A stretch of DNA of 64,000 bases from Parasponia andersonii (GCA_002914805.1 JXTB01000143.1:156288-220287); one strand, 5' to 3'. Shown: positions 1 through 12,720, numbered from the stretch's first letter. Numbers and translations are program-made. The notes: a model not told the origin generated them from the letters alone.

Positions 1-650
1 TCAAAGTGACATTATATGCATAGTGTCCAAATCATGAAAGCTGTTCTCGTCAATTCATAAATCTTATCTTCCAATATACCGGAGTTCGAACTATATAATC
101 GGAACTAGTCCTTTAGTAAGTCAAAAAAATAAAACTCATGAAAGCAAGTCCGACAATCACTAGGATTAAGGTAATCTTGCAATAGTGCTAGATTAATATT
201 AAGTTACGGCACTTAACCTCAAATTCTATTTTCACTTAGACCAGTTCAATGCACTTATAACTTTCTTATAACACACTAGTGTTTCTATTTGAAATCAGAC
301 ACTTCAATAATTAGAGATTTCATCAATCCTGTTGAAATAGACAACACTACATTTATGACAAAATAAAGTATTCCATCTTTATTTGCAAAATGTGAACTTT
401 TAATTTAGACATAATGAAATAAAGAATTTAGTCTCCCACATGTGAACACTTCACACAAACAATTCTTTATTACTCATTATTTGTCAAGAAAACTTTTAGA
501 CATTTGCATAATAGAAAACATAAACATCACATGTATATAATTGGGACATAATATGAAATTTATTAACAACAAATAGATAACACTTAAATCCAATAAACAT
601 TGTTTAAAATGCCAAATAAAGAAACTTCTTTCTAGGGCATATTCCCAACA
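1..650 (-). repeat. Copia-type LTR, 5' part (element G)
   Basis: On the minus strand this block begins TGTTGGGAATATGCCC at 650, the terminal TG start typical of a group of plant Ty1/copia LTRs. It runs AT-rich to the left window edge without coding sequence. It cuts the integrase core of the chromovirus on its right (a [12 protein letters not shown] reading continues up to 651), so it is a younger insertion. The other end and any internal region lie outside the window, so a full element and a solo LTR cannot be told apart. The copia assignment rests on the terminal motif only. Confidence 0.55.
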
Positions 651-3154
651 TAAAGGTGGTATACTTGCTGAAGCGATCAACCACCACTATAGTGCTTGCT
701 GCCAAAGCCCTTCGACTTAGGCAGGCTAGTGATAAAATCAATGGAAACACTCTCCCACGACCTCTCAGGAATAAGGAGAGGTTCCAACAATCTGCCTGGT
801 GATTATTGTTCCACCTTGTCTTGTTAGCACACAAGACAAGTTTGTATATAGGCCTCGACTTCATCCCTCAATTGAGGCCAATAATAGATAGATTTGATAA
901 GAGCAATAGTGCATTTCTGACCTGGGTGACCAGCCCACAAGGAATCATGGCACTCTTTGATAAGCTCTTTTCTTAAGTTTCCCAGCTTAGGCACATAGAG
1001 TCGATTACCTTTTGGCATAGAGAAGTCCGTTGCTCAGCCAAAAACGTCTCATCTTTCCTTCCATCACTAGAGGCAGCAGGCTCTTTGCAAGAATATTGTG
1101 TTCTAATCCTTCCTTGATTTTCTCTATCAAGGTGCTATCGGGCCTGCTTAAGGCGGCCAGCTCTGCCTTTTTGCTTAGGGCATCTTCTACCACATTGGTC
1201 TTCCCAAGCTTGTAATCGAATTCTACCAAGAAGTCTTGCCACCAAGCTTGCTTACGACTCAACTTTTTCTGAGTTTGAAAGTAGCTTGTGGCTACATTGT
1301 CGGTCATGATCGTGAAGTGAGTACCCAACAAGTAGTGTCGCTATACCTTAGGCAATGGATGACAGTAGTCATCTCTTTTTCTTGCACCGTGTAACGTCTC
1401 TCGGTGTCATTGAGCTTGCGGCTTTCATAAGCAATTGGACGCCCTTCTTGCATTAGTACTCCACCAATAGCAAAATCAGAGGCATTCGTATGAAGCTCAT
1501 ATGCCTTCGAGTGATTGGGTAAGCTGAGAACTGACTCTTCACTTACCGCCTTCTTTAAGTTTTTGAATAAAACTTGACACTCAAGTGTCCACTCCTAGGA
1601 CTTGTTCTTCTTGAGCAGCTTAGTAAGTGGTACTGCTCTCACTGAGTAGGACTTGATAAACCCTCTATAGTAGTTCATAAGTCCGAGGGAAGACCTCAAT
1701 TCTAGCACCTTAGTAGGCGGTTCCCACTCTTGGATGGCTTGCACCTTGACTTTATCCATCATAAGTTTCTCATCCCTTTTCTTATGCCCTAAGAACATCA
1801 CTTCCTCTTGGGCAAAGAAGCACTTCTTCTTCTTGATAAATAGTTGGTTTTCTCTCAAGACCTCGAACACCCTCCTTAAATGTTTTAGGTGCTCTTCCAT
1901 GGTCTTGCTATAGATGACTATATTATTAAGATAGACTACCACGAACTGATCAAGGTAGAGATGGAATAACTTATTCATGAGGGTGCAAAAGGAAACAGGT
2001 GCATTGATAAGACCAAATGGCATGACTAAGAACTCATAAGCACCATACCTTGTCACGCACGTGGTCTTAGGCTTATTTCCCTCTGCTATGTGCACTTGGT
2101 AGTACCCCATTCATAGATCAAGCTTTGAGAAGTATCTAGCATTCCTAAGTTGATCGAACAAATCAGCAATAAGCGAGATGGGGTACTTGTTCTTCACCGT
2201 CACCTGGTTAAGAGCTTGGTAATCAATGCATATCCTTAGTGAGTCATCTTTCTTCTTCTAGAACAACACTGGGGCACCAAAAGGAGCTTTAGAAGGCCTG
2301 ATGAAACCCACATCAAGCAACTTCTTTAGTTGTTTCCAGAGTTCTGCTAACTCCGGAGGGGCCATTCGATAGGGAGGCATCGTGGGTGGTCTCGTGCCTA
2401 GCTCAAGCTCGATTTCATGATCCACTTCCTTCCTAGGTGGAAGTTTCTTAGGCAGAGCATCTGGCATCACGTCTTGGAATTCATCTAGGACATTTTGCAC
2501 CTCCATGGGCAGATTATCTTGAGGTTCTAGCTCTTCATTATCGTGCTCCTTTAGGATGGCCAAGTAACTCTCCTCCTCCCTTCTCAAGCCTTTCTTGAAT
2601 TGAAGTGCAGAGAGTACTTTGTTTCCCACTTTTGTGGACTGCTCCGTTGGTACCACATAAGTCTTTTCACCATCTATGATGCACATAGAGTTGCCAAAAG
2701 GAACGAGGAATGCCCACACTGCATCAAGGAACTCCAAACCAAGCACCATTGCAAAATCATCCATTGGCACCGCTGATAAATCAAGTTGGCCAATCTATGC
2801 ACTTAGGCTTGCCTTAACACCATGAGCAACCCCATGGATGGGGCATGCTGCTGAGTTCATTGCCTTGAGGGAGCCTCCTCTATTGGACACCGACAAGCCC
2901 AACTACCTATCTTCCTCAACAGAGATGAAGTTGTGGGATGCACCCGTGTCAACCAAGGCTTTAGTGGCCTTGCCATTGATTATTGCATCCACAAAGAGTA
3001 GGCCCTTAGCTTATGACTTAGGAGCTGATTGCAAGGTGTTAAGGAGTTGCAAGGAACCAACACGTGCACCACTGTCCCCCCTATCACCTCATTCTTGGCT
3101 TGGCTCAGAGGCAATTAAGGTGTTGAGAGCTTTCTTCTTGGGACACTCGCATGC
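651..3154 (-). pseudogene. Pol of chromovirus E: protease, RT, RNase H, partial integrase
   Basis: In minus order: aspartic protease with an intact LVDTGAS motif near 2950; a protease-RT linker and RT N-terminus (2770-2258); the RT palm and thumb (2110-1595); RNase H (1331-1005); and the integrase zinc domain with H-H-C-C ligands (1018-824). The integrase core then starts and is cut at 651. The RT catalytic motif reads YLNN instead of YLDD (codons at 1927-1922), so the two metal-binding aspartates are lost. Stops separate all the blocks. It is a dead copy. Confidence 0.8.
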
Positions 3155-4241
3155 CTAATGTGGCCCATCACAAAAGAAGCACTTGATTCTTAGCTTAGAG
3201 AAGTCACGGTCTTCCTTTTCCTTACTCTTGTCTTTGTGCCTGTAGGAGGAGTTTGTTCCATTTTTCTCCTTTTGTTTGCTCTCCCCCACTCTTTGCTCCA
3301 TCACCCTTCTTGTCTTTGGCCTTAGAAGGGTTCTTGTTGGCAGAGTAATCAACAAGGCTCTCGGCTACTACAATAGCATCGGCCAAGTCCTGGATGCCAC
3401 GGCGCTTGAGCTCTAACTTGGCCCAGTTCTGAAGACCATCCATGAACAAGAATAGGGCATCTTTATCTGAAGTGCCAGGGACTTCGAGCAAGAATATGGT
3501 AAACTCTTTCACATAGTCTCTAACATTGCCTGATTGTTTGAGGTGGCGAAGACAGCTTCTCGCCACCTCTTCGGCATTCTCAGGGAAGAATTGCCTTTTT
3601 AGCTCCCTTTTGAAGTCATCAAAGGTGGCTATAGTGCACACCCCTCGTTGCATCTCCCTGTGTCTCCACCTCTACCATAGCATGACGGTATCGGTTAGAT
3701 ACAAAGCAACATTACAAATTTTACTAGCATCGTCCGTCACACCAGCAACCTCAAAGTATTGTTTGAGTCCCCATAGGAAGTTCTCAACTTCCCTAGCATT
3801 GCGAGTACCATTGAAAGTCTTTGGTTTAGGTACCTCAATCTTCCTTGCCTCAATGGTTATTGTGGTGGTCACCCCCATAGCCACCGCTTGCTTGCACAAA
3901 GCAAGATCACCACCCATCTTATCTACTCTAGAAAAACATTAGTGAGTTCTCTTTGGAAGAGATCTCGTACATTGGCAATCTCAAAAATGAAGGGACTCGA
4001 TCTCGCATATTAAGTCGGCCTCTAGCCCTCCAAGCACATCTTTGATGCCGCTGTGGATCTCCGCATCCTCGGTCTCTAAACCGTTGCAAAGGGCATCTAG
4101 ATCATTTACACACTCGCCCAACATGCCCAAGTTGGACTCTAGTCAGGACACTCTAGCCTCCAAGCTAGTAACACCCTTATTCTCTCCGTCACGCCCACGT
4201 TCAAAAGTACCAACTTCGACGGGGTCAGAAGTTGTAGCCAT
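3155..4241 (-). pseudogene. Gag of chromovirus E
   Basis: The likely start is the ATG at 4241-4239, opening MATTSDPVE. The N-terminus has a short leucine-rich, coiled-coil-like stretch. The core retrotransposon gag region reads through 3653-3222, and a CCHC knuckle follows near 3180, where the tryptophan after the DGPH motif has become TAG. Several in-frame stops and at least one frame change break the reading, so no full-length Gag can be made from this copy. Gag would form the virus-like particle and bind the element RNA. Confidence 0.7.
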
Positions 4242-4289
4242 GGTCTTTATATGGACAATGGAACCACCAAGATAAAATGAACAACCAAA

Positions 4290-4301
4290 GCTCTGATACC
4301 A
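4290..4301 (-). other. Primer-binding site, initiator-Met tRNA (element E)
   Basis: The minus strand reads TGGTATCAGAGC, the usual complement of the 3' end of plant initiator-methionine tRNA. It lies directly inside the 5' LTR and fixes both the orientation and the LTR boundary. Confidence 0.75.
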
Positions 4302-4960
4302 CACTATCACGACCCTAGCCTCAAACTAGACAATCATTCAGCACTTAGCACAGTCCATCGCACTAAGTCAGCCTACTAATACTCAAGAAAGGGACTTAGA
4401 GTAAGCTTTAAGACAAAGTGGTAAGGATAACAGAGTTTGAGTGAATAAATGGCTTTGTATTACTCTTAGAATGCTTATAACTCTCCCAAGTAGGACTTGT
4501 GTACAAATGAACCCAATGGTTCCTTTATATAGGCAAAGCCTAAACCAACCAAGGGTTATAATTGTGCCAAGTGGCATGATCTTACAAAGGGTTTAGAATA
4601 TTCTCAAATAAAGTTACAATATCTACAAAGATATTTACATAGAGTAATCTAGAACAAGTATGGTCTAGATCCTTCTAAGAGATTCACCCACCATCTTGCC
4701 TCTTCCAAGTTATTCGAGGAGCTTCTAGGACCGTCCAACCCATCTAGCACTATCTGGTCTTATCTAGAGCCTTCTAGGACTTAGTAGCACCATCTAGAGT
4801 CTTCTAGTATAGCCAAGACCTCTCTTGATCATTCTAGAAGTGTCCAATATGTTCTAGGGCCTTCCTCAATCCTTTTGGGTGAGCACTATATATATAGAGG
4901 ACCTTAGAGCCATGAGCAACAACATTTGGATATAGAGAGCCAAATGAGCAGGGTGTAACA
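4302..4960 (-). repeat. 5' LTR of chromovirus E
   Basis: About 659 bp. On the minus strand it starts TGTTACACCCTGC at 4960 and ends next to the primer-binding site. A TATA motif at 4532-4524 separates a U3 region rich in CTAG and TTCTAG words (4640-4860) from R/U5. The matching 3' LTR is not in the window, so insertion age cannot be estimated from LTR divergence. Confidence 0.7.
4524..4532 (-). promoter_or_regulatory. TATA box of LTR E
   Basis: The minus strand reads CTATATAAA, followed by a normal LTR R/U5 segment leading to the primer-binding site. It is the likely core promoter of element E. Confidence 0.5.
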
Positions 4961-7437
4961 ATAAGGTGGCATTCAAGACATTGAATTGTGTTTAATTGCA
5001 CTGAGCTAGCTTAGATTCGTTTTAATCGCGTAATGTTATTTTTGTGCATTCTATTAATTAGGCATTGATACTATATTGCATTATTAATTGGAGTCTAATT
5101 GACTTATTTTTATGTTTAATAATTGGTTTTGGAGCTAGGTTCTACCAGATTACAATAAGATTGGCCATATGGGATTATAGGTCAAAGTATGACTAGTTTT
5201 CACTTTCTAAGCTAGGATTCACTAACTTAGTCTACACTTGAGTGTATAGGAATGGCCAGCAATGTGGTGAGTAAGCCAAAAGTGATTTAAAGTATGACAC
5301 ATGGAAAGTTAGCATGTGAAATACTAAAAATATCCCCTATAATTTAAGTTATGCCTTTTCTTGGTCATTAAGTATTGATTTTGGACCAAATCTGGTCATT
5401 TCTTTCCCCTTTCTCTCTAGCCATGACTTGAATCACTCCAGCCATTACGTAGGCTTCTCTCAACTTCCCTTAGCCATATCAAAGAGTTTTCAAGTGGTAG
5501 AACTCAAGTTGGAGCTCTGGAAAGTACGATAGGTCCAAACTAGTCAAGGTAATTCTACCAGTTTTTCTTCCTAGATTTTCTTTTCCTATCTCAATTTTCC
5601 CACTTGATACTACTTAAGAAATTATTTCTCTAGGTTCTCTTGAGTCCTAAAATCAGTTTCAAAGTATTGAAAATCAATTTGGTGGAGGTACAAGGCAAGA
5701 GCTTCAGTAAAAGCTCAAACTAGTCAAGGTGAGCTCTATGTAGGATTTTGAATTTGTAGTTAATTTCTTTTATTTAAGCTCTTAAACCAATGCTATTATT
5801 TGATGAATAATGGTACTAGGAACCATTATATATTTTTGGAAATATAAATTTAATTAGAGGATTAAAGTTAGACCTATAGCCCCAAAGTTTGCTATTTATC
5901 GAGTTAAGTATTTTCATGTGTAGTAGATTAAGTTTTCTATATTTGTAATCTGATTTCTTAAACTTGGAGCATACATTTTATTGATCCTATTATTTATTAT
6001 ACTCATTTGGTGGCTGGCTATGATGGCCCATAAGTGTAAAAGAGACTTAAACATTTAAACCAAAAAATAGTTCAAAGTGTGCTTATGTCATTCTAAGTGA
6101 TCCTCTTTGATGTGTATATGAAGAAATTGGCTTGTCAGTTTTTATTGCAAGTCTAAACCAAAATTTAAGAAACGTGTGAATATTCTAAAAATAGAGGAGG
6201 TACTGTCCAAATATTTATAAAACCAAATGACACCATTTAGAAGTAAATGGACTAGGTTTTACAAAACTATGTGCCATTTTGGTCTATTTTGTTATTAGAT
6301 TTTTTGATTTTGTGAAAGTTGTAATTTATACATGTGGTTGTTTTCTTTAAGAATTTTACATTATATTGATCATTCTAGTAATAAAATTGATATTAGGTCT
6401 ACCACACACCTTGCCACAGAGGATACTGACCCTTTTCACTATCTTTTTTGTCAGACACAAAGAAAGTAAAGACTTATTTTAATTGCATCACAAGAACAGT
6501 AGTAGATACAAGATGTTTTCCTATATACTTATGTTTATTATTTCAATTATATGTTACTTATATTGTTTTTGTAAAATTTACAGAAGACACAAGCATGGCA
6601 TGATCATTTAAGTATGATTTCAAAGAAATAAAGTTTTCCACGCATTGGAATTAAACTGGTACCATTGTACTAATTTTACAATATATGTTTTAAGTACATT
6701 GTTTAGTTTGTCTGCGTTGGGTAAGTCTGGTTTGCACAAGTATCCTTTCTGCATAGGTAGGTATGGCTTATCAACTACCGGGACTAAGCATTGCACAATG
6801 AGATTTGTTAGGTACATTACCTAGTCAGTCTACGTTGGGTAGGTATGGTTCGCATTAGCCATGTGTTTCCTTCCCATATAGGTGGGCGTGGCCTACTGAC
6901 TGCCGTGACTTTGTAGTATACTCAGGGCCTTATAAAGAAACATTTTTTTAAGAAAAGTGAATTAAAATAAAAGTTACGAAAGAAAGTGTGCAATAGGAAT
7001 TTCAATAAAATTTATGCATGAAACACGTTCACGAGCATGCATAATCTTTACGTACTAAGCATTAGTTCATTTAATTCATGTGATGCAGGTGATGAGATAT
7101 ATAATATATAGAGTTGTTGGTTGGCTAACATATTTTTTATTGCCATGATCATACAAATGTAGAAGAGCTTGACTTGTGGGCGATATTTTCTTTATATTTC
7201 GATATTTTGATATGTTGTAAATATTACTACTGATGGCGAGATAAACAGATTTATTTTTTAGTTGTATATTTTATAAAGACACTTTTAGAAAGTAATCCAC
7301 AGAGCTTCTTTTGTTTTATAGTTTGGAAAGTTTAAATTGGCCCATGTTTTGAACCAAACTAAAGTTATGGTTTATAAAATAATAATACTTCCTAGTTTGA
7401 CCGATATAGTCATATAGTTAAGCTAGAGGGTATTACA
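4961..7437 (+). repeat. Probable LTR block of another gypsy element (F)
   Basis: No coding sequence. The block ends GGGTATTACA at 7437, directly against a recognisable Athila coding fragment, as expected for an insertion end; the following CTAAC would be its target duplication. Inside are two related copies, about 119 bp apart, of a motif containing CTGCGTTGGGTA / CTACGTTGGGTA (about 6692-6809 and 6811-6920), a style seen in long chromovirus LTRs. The left end is either lost or on the far side of element E, which sits in it. Solo LTR versus LTR fragment is undecided. Confidence 0.4.
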
Positions 7438-7690
7438 CTAACTCATCATTATCAATATTAGGTAACTTGAAATAGTTGTTGATGGAAGTCCTTGTGAATG
7501 CCACATTTTGACCATACAGCTTGGTGACACAGTTTCTATGTTCAACCACATTTGCATAAAATTCTTACACAATAACTCGTACCACTGCATTAGGTTGCTC
7601 ACAAATCTTCTCTCATTTTCTTCTTTTGATTTAAGCCACAATATCAGAGAAGCTATCTTCACCTATATCAAAACCTCTTTCAGAATTGAT
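7438..7690 (-). pseudogene. Envelope-like / plant transposon-protein domain fragment (element A)
   Basis: Read in one minus-strand frame with three in-frame stops, the segment gives EFYANVVEHRN, then YGQNVAFTRTSINNYF and KLPNIDNDEL. This pattern (REFYAN...VRG..V.F....IN.Y) is that of the 'putative plant transposon protein' domain found downstream of pol in Athila and other envelope-like-bearing plant retroelements. The fragment stops abruptly at 7438, where block F is inserted. No function is expected from this broken copy. The domain assignment is from memory of the family motif. Confidence 0.5.
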
Positions 7691-9277
7691 TGCCCTTTTA
7701 CACCCAAACTAGTTAGACGCTTCCAAAGAAACAAAAAAATATTGATTAGATCTGGGGCTTGCAAATATAGTCTTTTTCTTTGATGCCATTGTACCTACGC
7801 TTAAGCCTTCTAGATTCCCCTAAATAGCATCACAACTATCATTTTGCCACAATATCACACCACCAAGCACTTATGAAATTCACTTGACGAAACATAACTA
7901 ACCTTAAACCAACACTAAGTATGCTATTGGTTCAATAGAAAAACTGCTCCCTTGAATGATCAACAAGAACTTTTATCCAAAAAGAGCTCAAATAAATCAA
8001 GAGATGCTTAAACTTTTCACTCAAAGATCCACCAACATGGATGAGCAAGCTAAGAAAACAAGGTGGTATACTCTTCCTAACCAAACTTGCCCTAATGAAA
8101 ACTGGCTATAAATCACTCTCCTCTTGCCTAGAAGTATCAAGTGTACAAGCTCCTCAAATTGAGCAATTTCATGCACCGAACCTCATAGAGATATTTTGTC
8201 GAACACTTGGTGTACATAGAAAGTTGAGCTTGTAACTATGAGCTTGACGCAACAAAATTTCCCAAATTTACAAATAACCAAGCAAGCATTCCATAGACAC
8301 TACTAATTCACCAAAGATGCAAAAATGAGAGGAAAGAAACTCACTTTGTCTTGAGGAGCTTGTATGATTCCCAACTATGGACATGAAGGTTGGAGATGGT
8401 AATGGTGAGGTTGATTGAAAATAGGTAGAGATTGGAGGTGGAATTAGGTGATGAAGATAAGAAGATGGTGAGATTTTGGATTGTTTGGTTGGAGATTTGT
8501 TGAAGTATGGAGGTCAAAGTGTGAGAGGATTTGTTTTGGAGGGAAAGGGTTTGTGTTATAAGAAGAAGGGAACCACGGCTCCCTTAAAATGGCTACTGCC
8601 AATGTGTGGCACCGCGGTGCTAGTAATTGGCGTTGTGGCACAAACACACTTTTTTTTTTTGCCTGGTGGTGCCACGGCACTACAAAGTGGCACTAGGACA
8701 CCACCACCTGGTTAGTTTCAAGAAAATGGCAATAGGCACCATTGTATGGCACCAGGGTGCCAAGGTTCCATTTCTAGCACCCTAAGATGGCGTTGGGGTG
8801 CCACTCTAACATTCTGAAGCGCCAAAATGATAGTACAAGCTCATTTTTTCTATAATTAAGCCCCTCCCAGTATATCTTCTTCAACTTATTTCCAAACACC
8901 TCAATAATACAAGAACTCAAACTTGAGTTTCCAAACTCAAATAACTCAAAAACTTGGGTTGCCTCCTGAATATCGCTTATTTAACATCTCTAGCTTGACA
9001 AAGTCATTCTTTATTGAGGATTAGCTAAGGTAACTAAAGAATCCTCTTGATCAAATTCTCCTCCCAAGTACTCTTTGAGCCTTTAGCTATTAACTTTGAA
9101 TCTTCTACCTAAATTGCACCATGTGAGGAGACACTAATCATTGTGAAAGGACCCGATCATCTTGATTTGAGTTAGCCTAGAAAGAGCTTTAACTGAGAGT
9201 CAAGAGTTGAAGAGAAAAAATTTTTGCCTTGGTTTGAACTCCCGATTAATAATATTCCTATCATGCCATCTCTTAAC
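7691..9277 (-). other. Non-coding downstream region of element A
   Basis: No intact reading frame. The segment lies between the envelope-like fragment and the end of pol in element A. The phrase ACTTGGGTTGCCTCC near 8950 is shared with the third Athila element (near 37317) and marks the end of pol. A local cluster of GGCACC/GGTGCC words and short palindromes lies at 8600-8770. Confidence 0.5.
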
Positions 9278-12200
9278 TTATTCCTTGTACAACTTACCAT
9301 TTTCATAAACTTGATTCCAGAACTTATCCATCTCATTGAGTTGTAAGAGGTGTTTTTCTCTGGCTACTTGTAAATCATAATTCAACTGCTTGATTGCCCA
9401 ATAAACTTTGTGCTCCAATTCAATAGGAAGATGACAAGTTTTTCCAAACAACAACTTATGAGGAGACGTACCAATTGGAGTCTTGTATGTAATTCGGTAA
9501 GACATAAAACATCATCAAATCTCTTGGACCAATCTTTACTTGTGGGACTAATTGTTTTCTCAAGGATGCACTTCAATTCCTTGTTAGAAATTTCAGCTTA
9601 CCCATTAGTTAGAGGATAGTAAATAGTTGCAACTCTGTGTGTGGCACCATACTTTGCAAGTAGAGCTTCGAAGTACTTGTTACAAAAGTAGGAACCTTCA
9701 TCACTAATCACTACTCTTGGGATGCCATACTGATTGAAGATGTTCTTCTCGAGAGAGTTAAACACTACCTTGGAGTAATTAGTAGGCAACACCATAGCTT
9801 CAACAAATTTTGACACATAGTCTACTGCCACAAAAATATAAAGATTACCAAAGGAAGGAATGAGTAGCCCCATGAAGTCTATTCCTCATACGTCAAAGAT
9901 TTCGACCTCCAAGATAGTGTTAAAAGGCATTTAATTTCTTCTTGAGATGCTACCTATTGTTTATATCTATTGCATCATCAAATAAAGAAATGGTCATCCT
10001 TTAATAGTGATTGCCAATAGAATCTGGATTATAACACTTTGGCAGCCATTCTTTCTCCTCCAAAATGTATCATACTCCAAAATATGATAATGGCAGAGTA
10101 TGTCTTCTATCTCCTCCTTCTGTATGTTTTGCCTAATAATATGGTCAGTACAATGTTTAAATATAAAGGGTTCATCTTAGAAATAGTACCTTATATCATG
10201 TAAGAACTTCTTCTTTTGGTGATGGGTGAGGTCAGAAGGTATCTATTTGCACACAAGGTAGTTCACATAGTCAGCATACCATTTTACATTGTTATCTAGC
10301 ACAAAGAGCTACCTGTCAAGAAAGGTTTCATTGATCAACAACTCAATATCTTTATTTTTCTCTCCCTCTAATCTAGAGAGGTGGTCAGCTACTTGATTCT
10401 CTGTCTCTTTTCTATCTTTAACCTCTAGTCAAACTCTTGCAGCAAAAGAACCCAACAAATTAATCGGGGCTTTGCATCCTTCTTAGTAATAAGGTATTTG
10501 ATTGCTTTATTGTCTGTGTATACAATCACCTTCGTACCAATCAAGTAAGATCTAAATTTATCAAATCCAAACACCACAGCAAGTAGTTCTTTCTCTGTTC
10601 TTGTGCAGTTAGATTGAGCTTCGTTGAGAGTTTTGTTAGCATAGAATATGACATGAAATATTTTGTTTTTTCGATGTCCCAAAATAGTGCCCACTGCATA
10701 GTCACTAGTGTCACATATTAACTCAAAAGGCAAGGCCTAATTTGGCATCACAATGATAGGTGTTGTCACAAGTTTCAATTTCAAGGTTTTAAAAGCATGT
10801 AAGCAAGCATCATCAAATTTAAATATCTCATCCTTCTCAAGTAGTGTGCACAATGGTTTAGTAATTTCAGAGAAGTCCTTGATGAATTTTTGATAGAATT
10901 TGATGTGGCCAAGAAAACTCCAAATTCCCTTGACATTGACTGGAGGCAGAAGCTTTTCAATGCTCTCCAACTTAGTCTTGTCAACTTCAATGCCCTTTTT
11001 GGAGATCTTGTGACCAAGAACGACTCCCTCTTGCACTATGACATGGTATTTCTCTCAATTAAGCACCAAACTTATGTCTTCACAACGTTTGAGTACTAAT
11101 GACAAGTTATCCGAGCACAAATCAAATGAGTCACTAAAAATTGAAAAATCCATAAATATCTCAAGGAATTGCTCCACCTTATCTGTGAAAATTACCATCA
11201 TACACCTCTGGAAAGTAATAGGAGCATTGCACAAACCAAATAACATCCTTCTGAATGCAAAAGTTCCATAAGGATAAGTTAACTATTAGTCATCTAGAGC
11301 AACGACAATCTGGTTGTAGCCATTATAGCTATCCAAGAAGCAGTAGAAGTCATAACTAGCCAGTCTATCAAGTATTTAATCGATGAATAGTAGAGAAAAA
11401 TGGCCTTTCGAGTGGCCTTGTTTAGCTTATAGTAATCCATGCATACTCTCCACCCCATTATTGTTCTTGTAGGAATTGGCTCATTATTCTTATTGGTGAC
11501 CACCGTCATTCCTCCTTTTTATGGAATGCATTGAACTGGACTTACCCAAGAGCCATACGAAATGGGGTAAATGAATTTGGCATCTAACTATTTGATTATC
11601 TCTTTTTTTACCACTTCTGTTATAGTTGGATTTAGCCTTCATTGATGCTCGATAAAAGTTTTATGATCCTCTTCTAGTAAGATTTTATGCATGCAAATGG
11701 AAAGGCTAATACCTCGAATATCTGCAATTGTCCACTCTAAAGCGACTTTGTGTTGTCCCAAAACTTTCAACAACTTCTCTTCTTGTAATTTATCCAAATC
11801 ATCTGAGTTAATAATTAGCAAAGTTGACTCTTTACCAAGGAAGACATACTTCAAATAGTTGGACAATAGCTTAAGTTCAACAACAGGTTGAACCTCAATT
11901 GATGACTTGACGATAGGACTAGCTTCTATAGGTTTGTCAAGAGCCTCAAACTGAATGTTCATTTTGTCAAAGTGAGGGAACCTGTTCAAGACATGCAAAC
12001 ATTCCCTAACTTTCTTTGACACCACACTAATCCCATTAAGAATTGTGTCTTCAAGTGAATCCCTCATAAAGCTAGTTTCAAAAGTTTCCATAACCAAGTG
12101 AACATAAACATCAACTCTATGCAATCTTTAAGATCGTCATTCAATTTCATGGCTTTGAAAACATTAAACTTTACCTCTTAATCATCAACTCTCATAGTAA

Positions 12201-12720
12201 GTTCATCTTTTTGGACATCAATAAGCATTCTCCATGTGGCTAGAAATGGTCTACCCAAGATCAATGGAATTTCTCTATCCTCCTCCATGTCAAGCACAAT
12301 AAAATCGACTAGAAAACTGAATTTAGCTACCTTCACTAACATATTTTCCACAATGCCTCTAGGATATGTCAACCACCAGTCTGCTAGTTGTAACATTACC
12401 GTGGTTGGTCTACATTTTCTCAACTTAAGTCTCTTAAAGATAGAAAGTGGCATCAAATTGATACTAGCTCTCAAATCACATAAAGCAGGCACATTGAAGT
12501 ACTCACTAATAGCGTAAATAATGGTGAAATTCCCCGGATCTCTTAATTTAGGTAAAAGCTTCTTTAACAAGATGGCACTACACTCTTCAGTTAGAGCTAC
12601 TATCTTAAACTTGACCATTCCTCTCTTCTTAGAAAGGATCTTCTTCATAAACTTTACATAGCTAGGCATCTGCTCAAGTGTTTCAGCAAAAAGGATGTTA
12701 ATATGAAGTATCTTGAACAT
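9278..12720 (-). pseudogene. Pol of Athila element A
   Basis: In minus order: protease region (12720-12178), a linker (12124-11639), RT (about 11509-10740), RNase H (10733-10425, with a [14 protein letters not shown] motif) and integrase (9873-9278). In RT the usual metal-binding MDD has become MD followed by phenylalanine, so one aspartate is missing. A stop (TAA) follows the integrase TNG motif at about 9598, and frames change repeatedly. RT, RNase H and integrase would copy the RNA and insert the DNA, but this copy cannot. Confidence 0.75.

Larger units (their letters stand above)
651..4960 (-). mobile_element. Ty3/gypsy chromovirus (Galadriel-like), truncated (element E)
   Basis: This is a minus-strand LTR retrotransposon. 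In minus order it has a 5' LTR (4960-4302), a tRNA-iMet primer site (4301-4290), gag (from ATG at 4241), aspartic protease, reverse transcriptase, RNase H and integrase. The copia-type LTR ending at 650 removes the rest of integrase, any chromodomain and the 3' LTR. The reverse transcriptase wording and the CX2C-DGPH zinc knuckle resemble Galadriel/monkey-type chromoviruses, which is a family-level inference. The right flank begins ATAAG, a candidate target duplication whose partner is outside the window. Confidence 0.8.

Noticed and set aside
4952..7437. Block F as a complete solo LTR starting at TGTAACA near 4954
   Set aside because: That TGTAACA is the inverted end of LTR E, and the five bases before it do not match the CTAAC after 7437. 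Only the right end is supported.
7508..7783. Plus-strand 91-codon open frame
   Set aside because: Antisense of the envelope-like fragment of Athila A; no recognisable product.
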